Shown in pieces: positions 1-6,433 of a DNA stretch of 12,159 nucleotides. The first letter of the stretch is position 1. Each line of letters starts with the position of its first letter. Both the position numbers and the translations under genes were made by a program. Under the pieces are notes generated by a model. The model did no database searches. It was not told the origin of the DNA and saw nothing but the letters and a program-made list of their open reading frames with translations. Source of the stretch: CAZUVM01 sp964623885 (GTDB taxonomy: Bacteria > Verrucomicrobiota > Verrucomicrobiia > Limisphaerales > UBA8199). The stretch is taken from assembly GCA_964623885.1 (NCBI GenBank), contig CAZUVM010000118.1:1-12159 (forward strand), given 5' to 3'.

Positions 1-954
1 CAGCTTGAGCGTTTGAAAAAGCATCCGGAGACTCACTCACTGGGCATCAGCTTTGAGGAGGAGGTTGCTCAAATCGAGAAAAAGCTCGAAGAAACAAAAC
101 GTCAGATCTTTTTGAACCTCAGCGCCTGGGACCGAATCAAGATTGCGCGACACCCGAAACGGCCCTTTACCCTGGATTATCTTGCCTCGACCTTCACCGA
201 TTTCAATGAACTGCATGGCGATCGCCTGTTTGCTGAAGATCGGGCTGTTGTCGGGGGTTTTGCTTGCCTTGGGCAGCACAAAGTCATGGTGATTGGTACC
301 CAGAAAGGGCGAGATACGAAGGAAAATATCCTGCGCAATTTCGGCTCGGCGCATCCGGAAGGCTACCGCAAGGCGCTGCGGCTGATGTCCCTGGCAAATA
401 AATTTCGGCTGCCGATCATCACGCTGATAGACACAGCCGGCGCCTATCCAGGCATCGGCGCGGAGGAACGGCACATCGCGGAAGCCATTGCGGTAAATCT
501 TCGGGAAATGATGCTCTTTGAAGTCCCGATCCTGGCCGCCGTGATTGGCGAAGGCGGCTCGGGCGGCGCGCTGGGGATCGGCGTGGCCGACCGCGTGTTA
601 ATACTGGAGAATGCCTACTATTCGGTGATTAGCCCCGAGGGCTGTGCCGCAATTCTGTGGAAAGACCGGTCGGCGGCACCGAAAGCTGCCGAAGCTCTAA
701 AAATTACCGCGAAACATCTTCTCGAATTGAATCTGGTGGATGGAGTAATACCTGAACCCCTCGGCGGCGCTCACACGGACCCGGAAGCCACGGCGGCGAC
801 GCTGCGCGGCACGCTATTGAAGCATTTGGAACAGGTGCTGGCGCTGCCCGCACCGGAACGTTTGAAGCTCCGCTACACAAAGTTCAGGAGCTTCGGTCAT
901 TATTTGGAGAACAACGGAGAGCCCGCGAATAACGTTCCGCTGTCGAAGGCTTAG
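1..954 (+). CDS. accA: Acetyl-CoA carboxylase carboxyltransferase subunit alpha (5' end outside window)
   Basis: This subunit works with AccD in the cytoplasmic carboxyltransferase that moves CO2 from carboxybiotin to acetyl-CoA, giving malonyl-CoA for fatty acid synthesis. The match to AccA is strong along the whole length: RHPKRPFTLDY, GDRLFAEDRAVVGG, KGRDTKENILRNFG, EGYRKALRLM, IDTAGAYPGIGAEERG-like, GEGGSGGALGIG, YSVISPEGCAAILW and IPEPLGGAH. The frame is open back to base 1. E. coli AccA has about 30 residues ahead of the part seen here, so the TTG at 13 is probably internal and the real start lies upstream of the window. The C-terminus runs about 15 residues past the E. coli end with an Asn/Pro-rich tail. 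The stop is 5 bp before manA, so the two are probably co-transcribed. Identification is secure; only the start is unknown. Confidence 0.96.
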   Translation, partial: QLERLKKHPETHSLGISFEEEVAQIEKKLEETKRQIFLNLSAWDRIKIARHPKRPFTLDYLASTFTDFNELHGDRLFAEDRAVVGGFACLGQHKVMVIGTQKGRDTKENILRNFGSAHPEGYRKALRLMSLANKFRLPIITLIDTAGAYPGIGAEERHIAEAIAVNLREMMLFEVPILAAVIGEGGSGGALGIGVADRVLILENAYYSVISPEGCAAILWKDRSAAPKAAEALKITAKHLLELNLVDGVIPEPLGGAHTDPEATAATLRGTLLKHLEQVLALPAPERLKLRYTKFRSFGHYLENNGEPANNVPLSKA

Positions 955-959
955 CCCAG

Positions 960-1934
960 ATGGCGAACAACCTTTATCCGCTAACATTCGAACCCATCCT
1001 TAAAGAACGGGTGTGGGGTGGCCGCAAACTGGCAGACCTCTATCAGAAGAACGTTCCTCCCGGCACGCTTATCGGGGAGTCGTGGGAAATCAGCGATCGC
1101 CCAGGCGATGTCAGCCGGATAGCAACCGGCCCACTGGCCGGAAAAGATCTACATTGGTTGATCGAGCGCTATGGGAAAGAACTGTTCGGCCCAAACCACG
1201 CTCCGCCGGCACGGTTCCCTTTGCTGATCAAGCTACTGGATGCAGTCGACAAGCTCTCGCTTCAGGTTCACCCGCCGGCCGCGCTTGCTACCACCTTGAA
1301 GGGTGAGCCCAAAACCGAGATGTGGTACATAGCGGATGCGGCGCCAGGCGCAGAACTCTATGTTGGTTTGCGACGCGGCGTCACTCGCGCGGAATTTGAA
1401 AAGAAAGTGACAGACGGAAGCGTCGCGGATTGTTTTCATCGCATCAAAGTACGCGCCGGCGATGCGATGTTCCTGCCGAGCGGACGCGTTCATGCTATTG
1501 GCGCTGGTTTGGTTATTTTCGAGATCCAACAGAATTCAGATACAACCTATCGCGTGTTTGACTGGAATCGCATGGGTCTGGACGGCAAACCGCGGACGCT
1601 GCACGTAGCGGAATCCCTGGCCAGCATTGATTTCAATGATTTCGAACCCGACGTCATTCGCCCTCAGTTCCCTGATGCCGGTCCAGTACGGCGACAGGTA
1701 CTGGTCCGGGATCCGCTGTTCACGGTGGAATGCATTCGCGTGGATGCTGGCGCACAGGTGCCACTTTCACCTGACTGGATGCAGATTGTGGGGGTGATTG
1801 CGGGAGAACTCAGCATTGTAAGCCATGCGGATACCTTCGCGCTTCGACCTGGTCAGTTCGCTTTGGTCCCCGCAGCCCTGACTAATACTGCTGTCCAGGC
1901 GCGAAGTAGTGCCACGCTGTTGCGGGTCCAGTGA
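960..1934 (+). CDS. manA: Mannose-6-phosphate isomerase, class I (zinc cupin)
   Basis: The enzyme interconverts mannose-6-phosphate and fructose-6-phosphate in the cytoplasm and so feeds GDP-mannose for glycans or lets the cell use mannose. At 324 residues it has the length of the short, Bacillus-type class I enzymes. The start shows the family opening PLTFEPILKERVWGG. The expected zinc ligands are visible: Q102 and H104 in LQVHPP, E120 in KTEMWYI and H178 in PSGRVHAIG. The EIQQNSDTTYRVFDW segment (188-202) follows, then a second cupin-like half from about residue 225 to the end. The ATG at 960 has a GAAGG Shine-Dalgarno-like motif at 945-949, inside the end of accA. Its stop overlaps the next GTG start by 4 bp (GTGA), which suggests translational coupling. 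The related phosphoglucose/phosphomannose enzymes have a different fold, so the class is clear. Confidence 0.94.
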   Translation: MANNLYPLTFEPILKERVWGGRKLADLYQKNVPPGTLIGESWEISDRPGDVSRIATGPLAGKDLHWLIERYGKELFGPNHAPPARFPLLIKLLDAVDKLSLQVHPPAALATTLKGEPKTEMWYIADAAPGAELYVGLRRGVTRAEFEKKVTDGSVADCFHRIKVRAGDAMFLPSGRVHAIGAGLVIFEIQQNSDTTYRVFDWNRMGLDGKPRTLHVAESLASIDFNDFEPDVIRPQFPDAGPVRRQVLVRDPLFTVECIRVDAGAQVPLSPDWMQIVGVIAGELSIVSHADTFALRPGQFALVPAALTNTAVQARSSATLLRVQ

Positions 1935-2359
1935 AAAAGTTCCTTCACAGCTGGGCGATTAACACATTGGCCGTATTGTTGGCCGTATATCTGGTGAGAG
2001 GCATCGATTACAAAGGGCCGATCGACCTGGTGGTGGCATCGCTTCTGTTAGGAATTCTTAACGCGGTTGTGCGCCCCGTGTTGCTGCTTCTCTCTTTACC
2101 TGTGCTGCTGGTCACGCTCGGCCTTTTCACCCTGGTCATTAATGCAGGATTGCTCTATTTGGTATCCGCCCTCTTATCGCCGAACTTCCATGTCGCGAGC
2201 TTTCGGTCAGCCTTCTTGGGCGCCGTTGTGATTTGGCTCGTCTCCGTCATCTTAAATGTTCTCACCGGCAACAGCCGTGCCCGCATTCGCGTTGAACGAC
2301 ATAAACGCCCTCCAGATCAAGGCCCAAAAGGTGGGAGTGGCCCTGTGATAGACATTTAG
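1931..2359 (+). CDS. Small integral membrane protein, PF04020 (YvlD / 'phage holin 4_2') type
   Basis: This 142-residue membrane protein has no known reaction. The family is labelled as holin-like, but most members are ordinary chromosomal inner-membrane proteins and the label should not be read as a lysis function. Hydrophobic segments lie at about 8-24, 31-49, 51-82 (long enough for one or two passes) and 93-112. The family signature GILNAVVRPVLLLLSLPV is at 41-58, followed by the TLGLFTLVINAGLLYL stretch. The C-terminal tail (115-142) is basic and Pro/Gly-rich and probably cytoplasmic. The GTG start at 1931 overlaps the manA stop by 4 bp, so it is likely translated by coupling from manA. 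I see no strong Shine-Dalgarno sequence. Family assignment is good; cellular role is unknown. Confidence 0.85.
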   Translation: MKKFLHSWAINTLAVLLAVYLVRGIDYKGPIDLVVASLLLGILNAVVRPVLLLLSLPVLLVTLGLFTLVINAGLLYLVSALLSPNFHVASFRSAFLGAVVIWLVSVILNVLTGNSRARIRVERHKRPPDQGPKGGSGPVIDI

Positions 2360-2388
2360 TGCTTCAGTCCTTCCTTTCCCGGCACGCC

Positions 2389-2417
2389 TTGCAAACCAGC
2401 GATATCGCCCGTATTGT
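2389..2417 (+). promoter_or_regulatory. Candidate sigma70-type promoter for the S41 protease gene
   Basis: A TTGCAA hexamer (2389-2394) and a TATTGT hexamer (2412-2417) are separated by exactly 17 bp. Each matches four of six consensus positions. Transcription would begin near 2424. It lies in the only sizeable spacer between the accA-manA-membrane gene cluster and the protease gene, so it may give the protease and tsaD their own transcript. The match is modest and could be chance. Confidence 0.35.
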
Positions 2418-2444
2418 CAGGGCAGATTGATGGTGGCTGCATTT

Positions 2445-3782
2445 ATGAAAAGACGAGTGATCTACGGGGCAGTAATCCTGGCATTGACCGCAAACCTGCT
2501 GATTGGGGCGCGGCTGTATTTCAGCACGGCGCAGGCAGCGGACAAGGATTCCCCCTACCCCAGCCTTGAGCTCTTCTCCACAGTCATGGAAAGGGTGCGC
2601 AAAGACTATGTCGACGGCCAGAATCTAACCTATCACGATTTGGTATACGGTGCGCTCAAAGGCATGCTGAATACCCTGGACCCACATAGCGAATTCATGG
2701 AGGCGGATAAATATAAAGAGCTCCAGAACGATACCCAGGGGGCATTCGGCGGACTGGGCATCGTTATCTCCATGAAAGACAATTTCATCACGGTTATCGC
2801 CCCGATGGATGAAAGCCCTGGCTTTAAAGCCGGGATCATGACTGGTGATCGCATCATCCGCATCGACAGCAAAAGCACCGAGAAAATGAGCCTTCCGGAC
2901 GCGGTCAAGCTGCTCCGCGGCGAGCCGGATAGCGACGTCCGTTTGACTATCATCCGCCCGGCCACTAGCCAGATGAAGGACTTTAACCTGAAGCGCTCGG
3001 TTATACCTATTGATATGGTCAAAGATATTAATGGGAAGAAAGAATTTCCTTTGAGCGAGAACAAGATTGGTTATGTGCGCCTGGTGCAATTTGGCGAAAA
3101 GACCAGCGATGATCTTGAAACCGCCCTGGGGAGACTGAAGAAGGAAGGGATGCAGGGTATGATTCTGGATTTGCGCTGGAACCCCGGCGGACTCCTTGAG
3201 CAAGCGGTCGATGTCTGTGAAAAATTCCTGCCCCGCGGAACCAAAATCGTGACCACGGAGGGCCGGGATCCGGCGCAGAATACGGAACGGCGGGCGATGG
3301 GACGGGGCGACGAATTACACGGCATGCCCCTCGTCGTGCTGGTCAACCTGGGCAGCGCCAGCGCTTCTGAGATTGTGGCAGGTTGTCTGCAGGATCTCGA
3401 CCGCGGGATTATCCTGGGCGAAAAGACATTCGGGAAAGGTTCGGTGCAAAGCATCCTGCCATTGCGAGACGGGTCTGCTCTCCGCCTGACCACAGCCAAG
3501 TATTACACGCCCAGCCACAAAGTCATTCACGAAGAAGGCATCACACCGAATATCCTGGTGCCAATGAGCGAGCAGGAAGACCATGATATCCAGCTTCAAC
3601 GCGCGCCCGGCGGGCTGGAAAGCTTGCCGGAAAAGGAACGCGAACGCGTCAGCCAAGTGCAGGATATCCAGCTGGAACGCGCGATGGACTTGCTGAAAGG
3701 CATTGAGCTCTTCACGCAGCGGGCGCCGGTCGCTGACGAGCGTTTGGCTAAAGGAGACCACAAGACGGTTGACGCCAAGTAA
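2445..3782 (+). CDS. C-terminal processing peptidase, family S41 (CtpA/Prc type)
   Basis: This periplasmic or membrane-anchored serine protease clips C-termini of envelope proteins. Numbered from ATG 2445, the protein has a basic N-terminus (MKRR), a hydrophobic core to about residue 22 and an AQA|AD cleavage-like site after residue 31. A conserved segment (LDPHSEFM) comes next, then a PDZ domain at about 100-172 with the GLGIVI carboxylate-binding loop. DLRWNPGG is at 242-249. The catalytic Ser306 is the middle Ser of SASASE, Lys331 lies in FGKGSVQ (25 residues later, the same spacing as Ser452/Lys477 of E. coli Prc), and Gln335 follows. The last 65 residues are charged and Gln/Glu-rich. In-frame starts also exist at TTG 2427 and ATG 2430. 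I prefer 2445 because of the GGTGG motif at 2432-2436 and because the candidate promoter would leave almost no leader for the earlier ones. tsaD follows after 18 bp. Confidence 0.94.
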   Translation: MKRRVIYGAVILALTANLLIGARLYFSTAQAADKDSPYPSLELFSTVMERVRKDYVDGQNLTYHDLVYGALKGMLNTLDPHSEFMEADKYKELQNDTQGAFGGLGIVISMKDNFITVIAPMDESPGFKAGIMTGDRIIRIDSKSTEKMSLPDAVKLLRGEPDSDVRLTIIRPATSQMKDFNLKRSVIPIDMVKDINGKKEFPLSENKIGYVRLVQFGEKTSDDLETALGRLKKEGMQGMILDLRWNPGGLLEQAVDVCEKFLPRGTKIVTTEGRDPAQNTERRAMGRGDELHGMPLVVLVNLGSASASEIVAGCLQDLDRGIILGEKTFGKGSVQSILPLRDGSALRLTTAKYYTPSHKVIHEEGITPNILVPMSEQEDHDIQLQRAPGGLESLPEKERERVSQVQDIQLERAMDLLKGIELFTQRAPVADERLAKGDHKTVDAK

Positions 3783-3800
3783 GGCCCTGCTCGACTTACT

Positions 3801-4844
3801 GTGCTCCTGGCACTGGAAACCTCTTGTGATGAAACCAGTGCGGCGGTGGTCCATCAAGGCCGGGTGCTTTCCAACATTGTTTCTTCCCAAGTCCGTTTGC
3901 ATGCTGAATATGGTGGTGTCGTGCCGGAACTGGCGGCGCGCGAACACTTGAAGAATTTGATCCCGGTGACGCGCACGGCTTTGGAGCAGGCGCGGACCTC
4001 GACCGCCGAGCTTGAAGCAGTCGCGGCAACGCAAGGCCCCGGTCTTCCGGGCGCATTGCTGGTTGGGTTCAGAGCGGCGCAAAGTATTGCCTTCGCATTG
4101 CGCCGGCCATTCATGGGCGTTCATCACCACGAAGCTCACCTGTACTCTCCCTGGATCCGGACCGCAGAGGGAGTGAGTTCACAATTTGAGCCTAACGTGT
4201 CGCTGGTTGTCAGCGGCGGCCATACCATGTTGGTCCACGTGCTTAGCGAGTTCCAACATCGGCTGCTCGGATCGACGGTCGATGATGCGGCTGGAGAGTG
4301 CTTTGACAAGGTCGGCAAAATGCTTGGGCTGCCGTACCCCGCCGGGCCGGAAATCGATCGCCTGGCCACGCACGGCAATCCGCGGTCGTTCCAATTCCCG
4401 AGGCCAATGCTCAACGAACCGCACGATGATTTCAGCTTTAGCGGGCTGAAAACTTCGGTTCGTTACTTTCTTCGCGATCATCCCGGCCTGGCTGACAATC
4501 ACCGGGGCCTGCAGGATTTGTGTGCCAGTGTGCAGAACGCCATCGTAGAAGTCCTCGTGACCAAAACCGTTCGTGCGACTCGGCGACTCGGCGTTGCCTG
4601 TATTACCGCGTCAGGTGGCGTTACCTGTAATCGGACTTTGCGCGAGCAACTGGCTGCCGAATGCGCTCATCACCGGTTGAAACTGAGATTGGCGGAACGC
4701 GAGTTTTGCACGGACAACGCCGCCATGATCGGGATTTTCGCCGAACGCCAATTCCTCCGTCATGCGGCGTTGACCTCAGTTGATGATGAAATCCGACCGG
4801 CATGGGAGTTGGCACCGACGTTTGAATCCGTTAAGGCGGGATAA
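3801..4844 (+). CDS. tsaD: tRNA N6-adenosine threonylcarbamoyltransferase
   Basis: TsaD transfers the threonylcarbamoyl group from threonylcarbamoyl-AMP to A37 of ANN-decoding tRNAs, acting with TsaB and TsaE, which are not in the window. All family blocks are present: LETSCDET at 5-12, YGGVVPELAAREH (37-49), QGPGLPGALLVG, the metal-binding HHEAH with His109 and His113, VSGGHT (137-142), DDAAGECFDK, FSFSGLKT (211-218), ASGGVTCNRTLR (270-281) and FCTDNAAMIG with Asp305, the third metal ligand. Length (347 residues) is normal for the family. The start is GTG at 3801, which places the conserved ETSCDET directly at the N-terminus. No good Shine-Dalgarno motif is seen close by (AAGG at 3781-3784 is too far), so it may depend on translation of the protease gene 18 bp upstream. 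Often essential in bacteria. Confidence 0.97.
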   Translation: MLLALETSCDETSAAVVHQGRVLSNIVSSQVRLHAEYGGVVPELAAREHLKNLIPVTRTALEQARTSTAELEAVAATQGPGLPGALLVGFRAAQSIAFALRRPFMGVHHHEAHLYSPWIRTAEGVSSQFEPNVSLVVSGGHTMLVHVLSEFQHRLLGSTVDDAAGECFDKVGKMLGLPYPAGPEIDRLATHGNPRSFQFPRPMLNEPHDDFSFSGLKTSVRYFLRDHPGLADNHRGLQDLCASVQNAIVEVLVTKTVRATRRLGVACITASGGVTCNRTLREQLAAECAHHRLKLRLAEREFCTDNAAMIGIFAERQFLRHAALTSVDDEIRPAWELAPTFESVKAG

Positions 4845-4882
4845 TGCGCTTTGGCGAAGATGTTACGACACAGGTTTGGGAC

Positions 4883-4911
4883 GGGTGAGGCCGCGTTCTT
4901 ACCCATTATTT
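4883..4911 (+). terminator. Terminator-like hairpin after tsaD
   Basis: GGGTGAG (4883-4889) can pair with CTTACCC (4898-4904) as seven pairs including one G-U, around an 8-nt loop. The sequence ATTATTT follows. It begins 38 bp after the tsaD stop. The U-run is interrupted, so termination is plausible but not certain. Confidence 0.35.
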
Positions 4912-5021
4912 CAGGTGATTAACTTCTCCTTGCTTTCCGCACCAAAAGGTGGATGTTTCTAATGAAGGGAAGCATGCCGGCGATAGCACCGACGAGACCG
5001 GTTCTCCTTCTCTAATCGACT

Positions 5022-5025
5022 GGAG
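5022..5025 (+). promoter_or_regulatory. Ribosome binding site that decides the start at 5033
   Basis: GGAG lies 7 nt before the ATG at 5033, an optimal Shine-Dalgarno spacing. The alternative in-frame GTG at 4949 has only CAAAAG before it. This supports ATG 5033 as the real start of the uncharacterised gene and leaves the 84 bp between the two as leader. Confidence 0.5.
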
Positions 5026-5032
5026 CAAGCAT

Positions 5033-5572
5033 ATGAAAGCGGTTAAAGCCGTTTGGTCTGTTGTGGTGATATACGACACTCAAGACACGCGCGAGGCGGC
5101 AATGATCTTCTGCGATCAGCTGGTGCAACGGTTTTGGCAGGATTCGGAATTTGACATTAGTTGGTGGGAAACCGGCAAGCTGCAGGAACCCGTGTCCGCA
5201 GAGAACGCACGCCGACGGGCCACAGCAGCAGACCTGGTTATTTTCGCTTTGCCACCCGAAGGCGATCTTGGGGTACAAGTGCAATCCTGGGTACATACGT
5301 GGGTAACCGATCGAGGCGACCGCGAAGGAGCCGTGGTGGGATTGGTGAACGAGAAAAGTCATGGAAGCCTTGAAGCGGCCAAAGCAGAGCAGTTCTTGCG
5401 TCGCGTCGCTCATCAGGCGGGAATGGATTACCTGACCCAAGTGCCACAAAGCATCTCGTGGCAGATTCCCGAGTCGCTCGAATCCTGCACTGAACGCGCG
5501 CAACAAGTCACCAGCGTGCTGGATGACATTCTGCATCAATCCCCTCCCCCACCCACGATCGGTTTGCGGTAA
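5033..5572 (+). CDS. Uncharacterised soluble protein, probable alpha/beta fold
   Basis: I do not recognise a named family with a known function. From ATG 5033 the protein has 179 residues, with no signal peptide or membrane segment. It begins with a beta-strand-like stretch (VWSVVVIYD) followed by an amphipathic helix-like segment. Further hydrophobic strands are at EFDISWW, ADLVIFALPPEG, GAVVGLVN and DYLTQVP, each separated by helix-like segments, so a Rossmann- or flavodoxin-like layout is likely. The pattern 'AADLVIFALP...VQSWVHTWV' recalls proteins I associate with Verrucomicrobiota genomes, but that is memory and not a search result. A GTG at 4949 would add 28 polar residues; the GGAG motif favours 5033. 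It stands alone, with terminator-like hairpins on both sides, and has no obvious functional link to its neighbours. It is real coding sequence judging by its composition and ribosome binding site. Confidence 0.72.
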   Translation: MKAVKAVWSVVVIYDTQDTREAAMIFCDQLVQRFWQDSEFDISWWETGKLQEPVSAENARRRATAADLVIFALPPEGDLGVQVQSWVHTWVTDRGDREGAVVGLVNEKSHGSLEAAKAEQFLRRVAHQAGMDYLTQVPQSISWQIPESLESCTERAQQVTSVLDDILHQSPPPPTIGLR

Positions 5573-5613
5573 AGGAAAGCACGACGGTCGAAGCGATATC
5601 GGAACCCGGGTGA

Positions 5614-5650
5614 CCTCGCAGCTCCTGCGAGGAAAGAGGGTCTCTTATTT
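5614..5650 (+). terminator. Strong hairpin between the uncharacterised gene and the barrel gene
   Basis: CCTCGCAG (5614-5621) and CTGCGAGG (5625-5632) form a perfect 8-bp GC-rich stem with a 3-nt CTC loop. Directly after it AAGAG (5634-5638) and CTCTT (5642-5646) could form a second small stem, ending in TTATTT. It begins 42 bp after the stop at 5572. It is probably a terminator, though the U-tract is short. Confidence 0.45.
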
Positions 5651-5675
5651 GCGCTTTTGATCTTCCTGGTACACT
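5649..5675 (+). promoter_or_regulatory. Candidate extended -10 promoter for the barrel gene
   Basis: TGGTACACT (5667-5675) reads as an extended -10 element (TGn followed by TACACT, four of six matches). TTGCGC at 5649-5654 could be a -35 with a short 15-bp spacer. It directly follows the hairpin and lies 30 bp before the ATG at 5706, which fits a separate transcript. The evidence is weak by itself. Confidence 0.35.
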
Positions 5676-5705
5676 GTATGCCCTCATTAGCTGAGACCTA
5701 TTCCG

Positions 5706-6356
5706 ATGAGCACACTGTCACGCGCAGGTTGGGCACTTTTTTTATTCTTAAGCGGGCAATTTGCACTAGGCCAACAGGAAACTGCGGTTTACAAGCCGGC
5801 ACTGGACCAGCCGAGCTTTCTGGCGGACGTGTCCACCAACCTTTGGTTTCAATACGGCCGGAGTGAAGTGAACTTAAGCAGCGGCGTCATGTTTTCGCCG
5901 GTAATCGCCCTCGGGCATCGCCCCACGATCAACTACACCATGACGGAGATCCAGTACGGCTACATGCTTAGCGACGTTCACGGCGAAGGCTTTTGGCGAG
6001 GCAATTTCGAGTTACTCGGAGAATTACTAGGCAACTGGATTTTTGTGGGTGAGGGCAGTTACATTGCCGGCGGCACGCTATGGGGGCGGTATAATTTTGT
6101 GCAACCGCAAAGTCGAGTGCTGCCATTTGTTCAGGGCGGACTGGGAATGGTTACAACGGATATCAGTCATAAAATCGATGGGCAGCCGTTCAACTTCAAT
6201 TTGGAGATTGGGGTTGGGATGCGTTATTTGCTCGACGATCGCTGGACGTTTAATATGGAGTTTCGATATCAGCACATCTCGAACGCGAACACAGGAAAGC
6301 ATAACTTGGGAGTGAATGCGTTCGGGCCAATATTCGGGGTCTCGTATCTTTTTTAA
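5706..6356 (+). CDS. Outer-membrane beta-barrel of the acyloxyacyl hydrolase / PagL-like (lipid A 3-O-deacylase) type
   Basis: Members of this family remove the 3-O-acyl chain from lipid A in the outer membrane. The 216-residue product starts with a signal peptide (about 1-22: short polar start, hydrophobic core, FALGQ cleavage region). It then shows alternating-residue strands typical of a small barrel and ends in Phe (GVSYLF), the usual BAM recognition end. The C-terminal block FRYQHISNANTGKHNLGVN (187-204) matches the PagL active-site block: His190 and Ser192 correspond to His126 and Ser128 of Pseudomonas aeruginosa PagL. The catalytic Glu140, 14 residues after the His, is Asn204 here. Activity is therefore doubtful or depends on another residue; it may be a structural relative. 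The ATG is preceded only by a weak GAGA-like motif. The gene converges on gyrA with 77 bp between the stops. Confidence 0.78.
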   Translation: MSTLSRAGWALFLFLSGQFALGQQETAVYKPALDQPSFLADVSTNLWFQYGRSEVNLSSGVMFSPVIALGHRPTINYTMTEIQYGYMLSDVHGEGFWRGNFELLGELLGNWIFVGEGSYIAGGTLWGRYNFVQPQSRVLPFVQGGLGMVTTDISHKIDGQPFNFNLEIGVGMRYLLDDRWTFNMEFRYQHISNANTGKHNLGVNAFGPIFGVSYLF

Positions 6357-6385
6357 TACGGGCCTTCTGCGCACGCACCATTCCG

Positions 6386-6425
6386 GCTGCTGGGAGCGAG
6401 AACTGCTCGGCTCCATCAGCATTTT
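6386..6425 (+). terminator. Terminator hairpin at the convergent junction
   Basis: GGAGCGAG (6393-6400) pairs with CTC-G-GCTCC (6406-6414), one bulged G, around the loop AACTG. An outer GCTG (6386-6389) can pair with CAGC (6417-6420) across a small internal loop. ATTTT follows at 6421-6425. It lies between the barrel gene stop and the gyrA stop. The U-run favours action on plus-strand transcripts; I see no U-run for the gyrA direction. Confidence 0.5.
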
Positions 6426-6433
6426 GCCAGCTC

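Noticed and set aside
13..15. TTG at 13 as the accA start
   Set aside because: The frame stays open to base 1 and the family has about 30 more N-terminal residues, so the start is probably off the window.
1931..2359. Reading the 'holin' family label as evidence of a prophage or lysis system
   Set aside because: No endolysin, integrase or other phage gene is near, and this family is common as chromosomal membrane proteins. The gene is embedded in a metabolic cluster.
3315..4139. Minus-strand open frame of 274 codons across the end of the protease gene and the start of tsaD
   Set aside because: It overlaps the catalytic part of the S41 protease and the conserved N-terminus of TsaD in antisense codon register; no domain and no ribosome binding site were seen.
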